From contig JAVMKO010000195.1 of assembly GCA_032164245.1 (NCBI GenBank), positions 124,001 to 188,000 of the forward strand: DNA of 64,000 bases, given 5' to 3'. The position numbers and the translations under genes were made by a program. Shown here in pieces: positions 43,901 to 52,900 of the stretch (its first letter is position 1; the number at the start of each line of letters is the position of its first letter). Under the pieces are notes generated by a model, which did no database searches, had not been told where the DNA came from, and was given only the letters and a program-made list of their open reading frames with translations. Origin of the DNA: Sternotherus odoratus (taxonomy: Eukaryota > Chordata > Testudines > Kinosternidae).

Positions 43901-46900
43901 CGCTCTGAATTACACCTACAGGTCACGCACCCGGTTCAAGGGAACCGCTCTGAATTACACCTACAGGTCACCCACCCGGTTCAAGGGAACCGCTCTGAAT
44001 TACACCTACAGGTCAGGCACCCGGTTCAAGAGAACCGCTCTGAATTACACCTACAGGTCAGGCACCCGGTTCAAGGGAACCGCTCTGAATTACACCTACA
44101 GGTCAGGCACCCGGTTCAAGGGAACCGCTCTGAATTACACCTACAGGTCACGCACCCGGTTCAAGGGAACCGCTCTGAATTACACCTACAGGTCACGCAC
44201 CCGGTTCAAGAGAACCGCTCTGAATTACACCTACAGGTCACGCACCCGGTTCAAGGGAACCGCTCTGAATTACACCTACAGGTCAGGCACCCGGTTCAAG
44301 GGAACCGCTCTGAATTACACCTACAGGTCACGCACCCGGTTCAAGGGAACCGCTCTGAATTACACCTACAGGTCACGCACCCGGTTCAAGGGAACCGCTC
44401 TGAATTACACCTACAGGTCACGCACCCGGTTCAAGGGAACCGCTCTGAATTACACCTACAGGTCAGGCACCCGGTTCAAGGGAACCGCTCTGAATTACAC
44501 CTACAGGTCAGGCACCCGGTTCAAGGGAACCGCTCTGAATTACACCTACAGGTCAGGCACCCGGTTCAAGAGAACCGCTCTGAATTACACCTACAGGTCA
44601 GGCACCCGGTTCAAGAGAACCGCTCTGAATTACACCTACAGGTCAGGCACCCGGTTCAAGAGAACCGCTCTGAATTACACCTACAGGTCAGGCACCCGGT
44701 TCAAGAGAACCGCTCTGAATTACACCTACAGGTCAGGCACCCGGTTCAAGAGAACCGCTCTGAATTACACCTACAGGTCAGGCACCCGGTTCAAGGGAAC
44801 CGCTCTGAATTACACCTACAGGTCACGCACCCGGTTCAAGAGAACCGCTCTGAATTACACCTACAGGTCAGGCACCCGGTTCAAGAGAACCGCTCTGAAT
44901 TACACCTACAGGTCAGGCACCCGGTTCAAGGGAACCGCTCTGAATTACACCTACAGGTCACGCACCCGGTTCAAGAGAACCGCTCTGAATTACACCTACA
45001 GGTCACGCACCCGGTTCAAGGGAACCGCTCTGAATTACACCTACAGGTCAGGCACCCGGTTCAAGGGAACCGCTCTGAATTACACCTACAGGTCAGGCAC
45101 CCGGTTCAAGGGAACCGCTCTGAATTACACCTACAGGTCACGCACCCGGTTCAAGGGAACCGCTCTGAATTACACCTACAGGTCAGGCACCCGGTTCAAG
45201 AGAACCGCTCTGAATTACACCTACAGGTCAGGCACCCGGTTCAAGGGAACCGCTCTGAATTACACCTACAGGTCACGCACCCGGTTCAAGGGAACCGCTC
45301 TGAATTACACCTACAGGTCACGCACCCGGTTCAAGGGAACCGCTCTGAATTACACCTACAGGTCACGCACCCGGTTCAAGAGAACCGCTCTGAATTACAC
45401 CTACAGGTCACGCACCCGGTTCAAGGGAACCGCTCTGAATTACACCTACAGGTCAGGCACCCGGTTCAAGAGAACCGCTCTGAATTACACCTACAGGTCA
45501 GGCACCCGGTTCAAGGGAACCGCTCTGAATTACACCTACAGGTCACGCACCCGGTTCAAGGGAACCGCTCTGAATTACACCTACAGGTCAGGCACCCGGT
45601 TCAAGGGAACCGCTCTGAATTACACCTACAGGTCAGGCACCCGGTTCAAGGGAACCGCTCTGAATTACACCTACAGGTCACGCACCCGGTTCAAGGGAAC
45701 CGCTCTGAATTACACCTACAGGTCAGGCACCCGGTTCAAGGGAACCGCTCTGAATTACACCTACAGGTCAGGCACCCGGTTCAAGAGAACCGCTCTGAAT
45801 TACACCTACAGGTCAGGCACCCGGTTCAAGAGAACCGCTCTGAATTACACCTACAGGTCACGCACCCGGTTCAAGGGAACCGCTCTGAATTACACCTACA
45901 GGTCAGGCACCCGGTTCAAGAGAACCGCTCTGAATTACACCTACAGGTCAGGCACCCGGTTCAAGAGAACCGCTCTGAATTACACCTACAGGTCAGGCAC
46001 CCGGTTCAAGGGAACCGCTCTGAATTACACCTACAGGTCAGGCACCCGGTTCAAGAGAACCGCTCTGAATTACACCTACAGGTCACGCACCCGGTTCAAG
46101 AGAACCGCTCTGAATTACACCTACAGGTCACGCACCCGGTTCAAGAGAACCGCTCTGAATTACACCTACAGGTCACGCACCCGGTTCAAGGGAACCGCTC
46201 TGAATTACACCTACAGGTCACGCACCCGGTTCAAGGGAACCGCTCCGAATTACACCTACAGGTCAGGCACCCGGTTCAAGAGAACCGCTCTGAATTACAC
46301 CTACAGGTCAGGCACCCGGTTCAAGGGAACCGCTCTGAATTACACCTACAGGTCAGGCACCCGGTTCAAGAGAACCGCTCTGAATTACACCTACAGGTCA
46401 GGCACCCGGTTCAAGAGAACCGCTCTGAATTACACCTACAGGTCAGGCACCCGGTTCAAGGGAACCGCTCTGAATTACACCTACAGGTCAGGCACCCGGT
46501 TCAAGGGAACCGCTCTGAATTACACCTACAGGTCACGCACCCGGTTCAAGAGAACCGCTCTGAATTACACCTACAGGTCAGGCACCCGGTTCAAGAGAAC
46601 CGCTCTGAATTACACCTACAGGTCAGGCACCCGGTTCAAGGGAACCGCTCTGAATTACACCTACAGGTCAGGCACCCGGTTCAAGAGAACCGCTCTGAAT
46701 TACACCTACAGGTCACGCACCCGGTTCAAGAGAACCGCTCTGAATTACACCTACAGGTCAGGCACCCGGTTCAAGAGAACCGCTCTGAATTACACCTACA
46801 GGTCAGGCACCCGGTTCAAGAGAACCGCTCTGAATTACACCTACAGGTCAGGCACCCGGTTCAAGAGAACCGCTCTGAATTACACCTACAGGTCAGGCAC

Positions 46901-49900
46901 CCGGTTCAAGGGAACCGCTCTGAATTACACCTACAGGTCACGCACCCGGTTCAAGGGAACCGCTCTGAATTACACCTACAGGTCACGCACCCGGTTCAAG
47001 GGAACCGCTCTGAATTACACCTACAGGTCAGGCACCCGGTTCAAGGGAACCGCTCTGAATTACACCTACAGGTCACGCACCCGGTTCAAGGGAACCGCTC
47101 TGAATTACACCTACAGGTCACGCACCCGGTTCAAGAGAACCGCTCTGAATTACACCTACAGGTCACGCACCCGGTTCAAGAGAGCCGCTCTGAATTACAC
47201 CTACAGGTCACGCACCCGGTTCAAGAGAACCGCTCTGAATTACACCTACAGGTCACGCACCCGGTTCAAGAGAACCGCTCTGAATTACACCTACAGGTCA
47301 CGCACCCGGTTCAAGAGAACCGCTCTGAATTACACCTACAGGTCACGCACCCGGTTCAAGAGAACCGCTCTGAATTACACCTACAGGTCACGCACCCGGT
47401 TCAAGAGAACCGCTCTGAATTACACCTACAGGTCACGCACCCGGTTCAAGAGAACCGCTCTGAATTACACCTACAGGTCACGCACCCGGTTCAAGAGAAC
47501 CGCTCTGAATTACACCTACAGGTCACGCACCCGGTTCAAGAGAACCGCTCTGAATTACACCTACAGGTCACGCACCCGGTTCAAGAGAACCGCTCTGAAT
47601 TACACCTACAGGTCACGCACCCGGTTCAAGAGAACCGCTCTGAATTACACCTACAGGTCACGCACCCGGTTCAAGAGAACCGCTCTGAATTACACCTACA
47701 GGTCACGCACCCGGTTCAAGAGAACCGCTCTGAATTACACCTACAGGTCACGCACCCGGTTCAAGAGAACCGCTCTGAATTACACCTACAGGTCACGCAC
47801 CCGGTTCAAGGGAACCGCTCTGAATTACACCTACAGGTCACGCACCCGGTTCAAGGGAACCGCTCTGAATTACACCTACAGGTCACGCACCCGGTTCAAG
47901 AGAACCGCTCTGAATTACACCTACAGGTCACGCACCCGGTTCAAGAGAACCGCTCTGAATTACACCTACAGGTCACGCACCCGGTTCAAGAGAACCGCTC
48001 TGAATTACACCTACAGGTCACGCACCCGGTTCAAGAGAACCGCTCTGAATTACACCTACAGGTCACGCACCCGGTTCAAGAGAACCGCTCTGAATTACAC
48101 CTACAGGTCAGGCACCCGGTTCAAGGGAACCGCTCTGAATTACACCTACAGGTCAGGCACCCGGTTCAAGGGAACCGCTCTGAATTACACCTACAGGTCA
48201 CCCACCCGGTTCAAGGGAACCGCTCTGAATTACACCTACAGGTCACGCACCCGGTTCAAGGGAACCGCTCTGAATTACACCTACAGGTCACGCACCCGGT
48301 TCAAGGGAACCGCTCTGAATTACACCTACAGGTCACGCACCCGGTTCAAGGGAACCGCTCTGAATTACACCTACAGGTCACGCACCCGGTTCAAGAGAAC
48401 CGCTCTGAATTACACCTACAGGTCACGCACCCGGTTCAAGAGAACCGCTCTGAATTACACCTACAGGTCACGCACCCGGTTCAAGAGAACCGCTCTGAAT
48501 TACACCTACAGGTCACGCACCCGGTTCAAGAGAACCGCTCTGAATTACACCTACAGGTCACGCACCCGGTTCAAGAGAACCGCTCTGAATTACACCTACA
48601 GGTCACGCACCCGGTTCAAGAGAACCGCTCTGAATTACACCTACAGGTCACGCACCCGGTTCAAGAGAACCGCTCTGAATTACACCTACAGGTCACGCAC
48701 CCGGTTCAAGGGAACCGCTCTGAATTACACCTACAGGTCACGCATCCGGTTCAAGAGAACCGCTCTTAATTACACCTACAGGTCAGGCACCCGGTTCAAG
48801 GGAACCGCTCTGAATTACACCTACAGGTCAGGCACCCGGTTCAAGGGAACCGCTCTGAATTACACCTACAGGTCACGCACCCGGTTCAAGGGAACCGCTC
48901 TGAATTACACCTACAGGTCAGGCACCCGGTTCAAGAGAACCGCTCTGAATTACACCTACAGGTCAGGCACCCGGTTCAAGAGAACCGCTCTGAATTACAC
49001 CTACAGGTCACGCACCCGGTTCAAGGGAACCGCTCTGAATTACACCTACAGGTCACGCACCCGGTTCAAGAGAACCGCTCTGAATTACACCTACAGGTCA
49101 CGCACCCGGTTCAAGGGAACCGCTCTGAATTACACCTACAGGTCAGGCACCCGGTTCAAGAGAACCGCTCTGAATTACACCTACAGGTCACGTACAGCTC
49201 GAAAACTGCTGCGAATGACGCCTATAGGCCACGCAGCTCGAGAACTGTTACGAATTACACCCCCCAGTCACGCAGAGTTCGAGTCTAGGCTGAGGCACAG
49301 GAATTAAGCCGAAATAAATGCAGAGATGCCAAGTTTATTACACAGCTGTGTGGTACTCCCTGCTAGCAAGGAAGGACCCTGAATACAGACAAAGAATAGA
49401 TCATCTACTTCGGCTCGTGATCACAGGCTGATGCAGACCTTATCTAGTCCTAGCAGTTTCAAGGCTTCCCCTTTCTTTGTTTGGTCACCAGCAGTTTCAA
49501 GTATCCTCTAGAGGCCCCCCCCCCCCCCTTCTCTGGTATGTGCTGTGTTGGCCTTTTTGATAAGGGCCGAGAGGAACTTCAAAATGGAGTTACACGAGCT
49601 AACTTTCTTTAACAGCCTGAACCCCCCGCTGCACCCCATCACCCCACTGCACCCTCACTTCTCTACACGCCAGCCACAGCACCCTGCCAATGGCCCATCC
49701 CCCGCCAGAGCCCCCCACTGCATCCCATTCCCTCCGCTGCACCCCCACTTCTCTACATGCCTCCATAGCACCCCCACTGCTCATCTGCTGCCAGAGTCCC
49801 ACCCCCCCCACAGAACCCTACCCCCTGCACCCACCCCATATCCCTGAAGCACCCCATCCTCCCCACAGCAGTGCCCACTCCCTTGCCAGAGCCCTGTCCC

Positions 49901-52900
49901 CAGTGCAGCTCCCCCCTCCCCGTACAGCACCCCATTCCCACGCAGCCCCCCTCACTGAGCTCCCACTGCCCCCAAGGGCCCCCTTCCTGCTGCCTGGACC
50001 CCACAGGTGTCTGTTCCCCTGCTGTTACCTAGAGTGACCCCCACCATGCTTCCATCTGGGGGCCCAGCCCATGGGGAGGGGGATGTCTGACCACCTGGGG
50101 ATTCTCCCTAGTGTCCTGGTGAGCAAAGAGTGTTTTGAGGAACTGAGAACGCAGAGACCATACTGGGGAGGGCGGGGGGTCGGTTATTTATGGATAATAC
50201 GGGGGAGTTATTTATAGATGATACCGGAGGCGGGGCTGGTTATTTATAGATCATACTGGGGGTGGTTATTAAGAACATAATAAGAACATAAGAACATAAG
50301 AACGGCCATACTGGGTCAGACCAAAGGTCCATCTAGCCCAGCATCCTGTCTACCGACAGTGGCCAGTGCCAGGTGCCCCGGAGTGAGTGAACCTAACAGG
50401 TATGATCGAGCGATCTCTCTCCTGCCATCCATCACCCCCCTCTGACAGACAGAGGCTAGGGACACCATTCATTACCCATCCCGGCTAATAGCCATTTATG
50501 GACTTAGCCTCCATGAATTTATCCAGCTCTCTTTTAAACCCCGTTATAGTCCTAGCCTTCACAGCCTCCTCAGGTAAGGAGTTCCACAGGTTGACTGTGC
50601 GCTGTGTGAAGAAGAACTTCCTTTTATTTGTTTTAAACCTGCTGCACGCCAATTTCATTGAATGGCCCCTAGTTCTTCTATTTTGGGAACAAGTAAATAA
50701 CTTTTCCTTATTCACTTCCTCCACTCCACTCATAATTTTATATACCTCTATCATATCCCCCCTTAGTCTCCTCTTTTCCAAGCTAAAAAGTCCTAGCCTC
50801 CTTAATCTCTCTTCATATGGGACCCGTTCCAAACCCCTAATCATTTTAGTTGCCCTTCTCTGAACCTTTTCTAGTGCCAGTATATCCTTTTTGAGATGAG
50901 GAGACCACATTTGTACGCAGTATTCAAGATGTGGGCGCACCATGGATTTGTATAAGGGCAATAAGATATTCTCCGACTTATTCTCTATCCCTTTTTTAAT
51001 GATTCCCAACATCCTGTTTGCTTTTTTGACTGCCGCTGCACAATGCGTGGATGCCTTCAGAGAACTATCCACAATGACTCCCAGGTCTTTTTCCTGATTG
51101 GTTGTAGCTAAATTAGCCCCCATCATATTGTATGTATAGTTGGGGTTATTTTTTCCAATGTGCATTACTTTACATTTATCCACATTAAATTTCATTTGCC
51201 ATTTTGTTGCCCAATCACTTAGTTTAGTGAGATCTTTTTGAAGTTCTTCACAGTCTGCTTTGGTCCTTACTACTTTGAGCAGTTTAGTATCATCTGCAAA
51301 CTTTGCCACATCACTGTTTACCCCTTCCTCCAAATCATTTATAAATAAGTTGAATAGGATCGGCCCCAGGACTGACCCTTGGGGAACACCACTAGTTACC
51401 CCTCTCCATTCTGAAAAAGTTCCATTTATCCCTACCCTTTGTTCCCTGTCTTTTAACCAGTTTTCAATCCATGATAAGATCTTCCCTCTTATCCCATGGC
51501 AGCTTAATTTACGTAAGAGCCTTTGGTGAGGGACCTTGTCAAAGGCTTTCTGGAAATCTAAGTACACTATGTCCACCGGATCCCCCTTGTCCACATGTTT
51601 GCTGACCCCTTCAAAGAACTCTAATAGATTAGTAAGACACGATTTCCCTTTGCAGAAACCATGTTGACTTTTGCCCAACAATTTATGCTCTTCTATGTGT
51701 CTGACAATTTTATTCTTTACTATTGTTTCAACTAATTTTCCCGGTACGGACGTTAGACTGACTGGTCTGTAATTGCCAGGATCACCTCTAGAGCCCTTTT
51801 TAAATATTGGCGTTACATTAGCTATCTTCCAGTCACTGGGCACAGTAGCCGATTTAAAGGATAGGTTACAAACCCTCGTTAATAGTGCCGCAATTTCACA
51901 TTTGAGTTCTTTCAGAACTCTTGGGTGAATGCCATCTGGTCCCGGTGACTTGTTACAGTTAAGTTTATCAATGAGTTCCAGAACCTCCTCTACTGATACT
52001 TCAATTTGTGACAATACCTCAGATTCGTCACCTACAAAAGACAGCTCAGGTTTAGGAATCTCCCTAACGTCCTCAGCCGTGAAGACTGAAGCAAAGAATT
52101 CATTTAGTTTCTCTGCAATTACTCTGTCATCTTTAAGTGCTCCTTTTGTATCTCTGTCATCCAGGGGCCCCACTGGTTGTTTAGCAGGCTTCCTGCTTCT
52201 GACATATTTAAAAAACATTTTGTTATTACCTTTTGAGTTTTTGGCTAGCTGCTCTTCAAACTCCATTTTAGCTTTTCTTATTACATTCTTACACTTTATT
52301 TGGCAGTGCTTATGCTCCTTTCTATTTATAGATCATACTGGGGGGGTTATTTATAGATCATACTGGGGGGGTTATTTATGGCATAGGGGAGACTGATGAG
52401 GATCTTCAGAATCGGGTGCAGAGTGGCCGGTTGTGCAATTCTCTGTGAGTGGATTTGCACCTGTTGGTACACTCAGAGACACACACTGCTACCATCCAGA
52501 GACACCCGGACAAAGATCAACGTCCCAACAGGACCTACATGGAGAGACGATTTTATTTCCATTAAATATTTATGGCTATTTTGCAGGGGAAGGGGGCAGG
52601 GGATGAGGTAGGGAGAAGGGGAAGGACCCACGGGCTCTGGGGGGGTTCGCTGGGGGCAGCGCATGGAGGGGCTGAATGCTCCGAGGTCGGACCCGGGAAG
52701 GTGGAAGAAGCTCCTAGCCTTGGAAACAGGCTGTGTATGGAGAGGGGATGCTCCCCCCCCGGAGTCCTGCCTGGCGCCATGGGGAGCAGCGCCAGACCAT
52801 GGCTCCGGGGGCTCCGCTACCTGGTTGATCCCCCCACCTGCCTCCAGGCCTCCGCATCGCTCCGCCTGTGCTGCCCCCTTCCCCCGCATTGGTCCTTCGC

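Noticed and set aside
42012..49190. CRISPR-like or centromeric array
   Set aside because: There are no unique spacers; whole 45-bp units repeat head to tail. The host is a vertebrate. The array is confined to one LTR-like element, so it is not evidence of a centromere.
42012..49190. tRNA-like B boxes in each unit (GGTTCAAG)
   Set aside because: The consensus GGTTCRANNCC is not completed (AGAG follows) and no A box lies at a proper distance.
41961..49307. A 2448-codon ORF across the 45-bp array
   Set aside because: 45 is a multiple of three and two + frames of the unit lack stops, so a long ORF is automatic. The frame changes midway at a 44-bp unit without ending, there is no leader, and the array lies in an LTR inside an intron.
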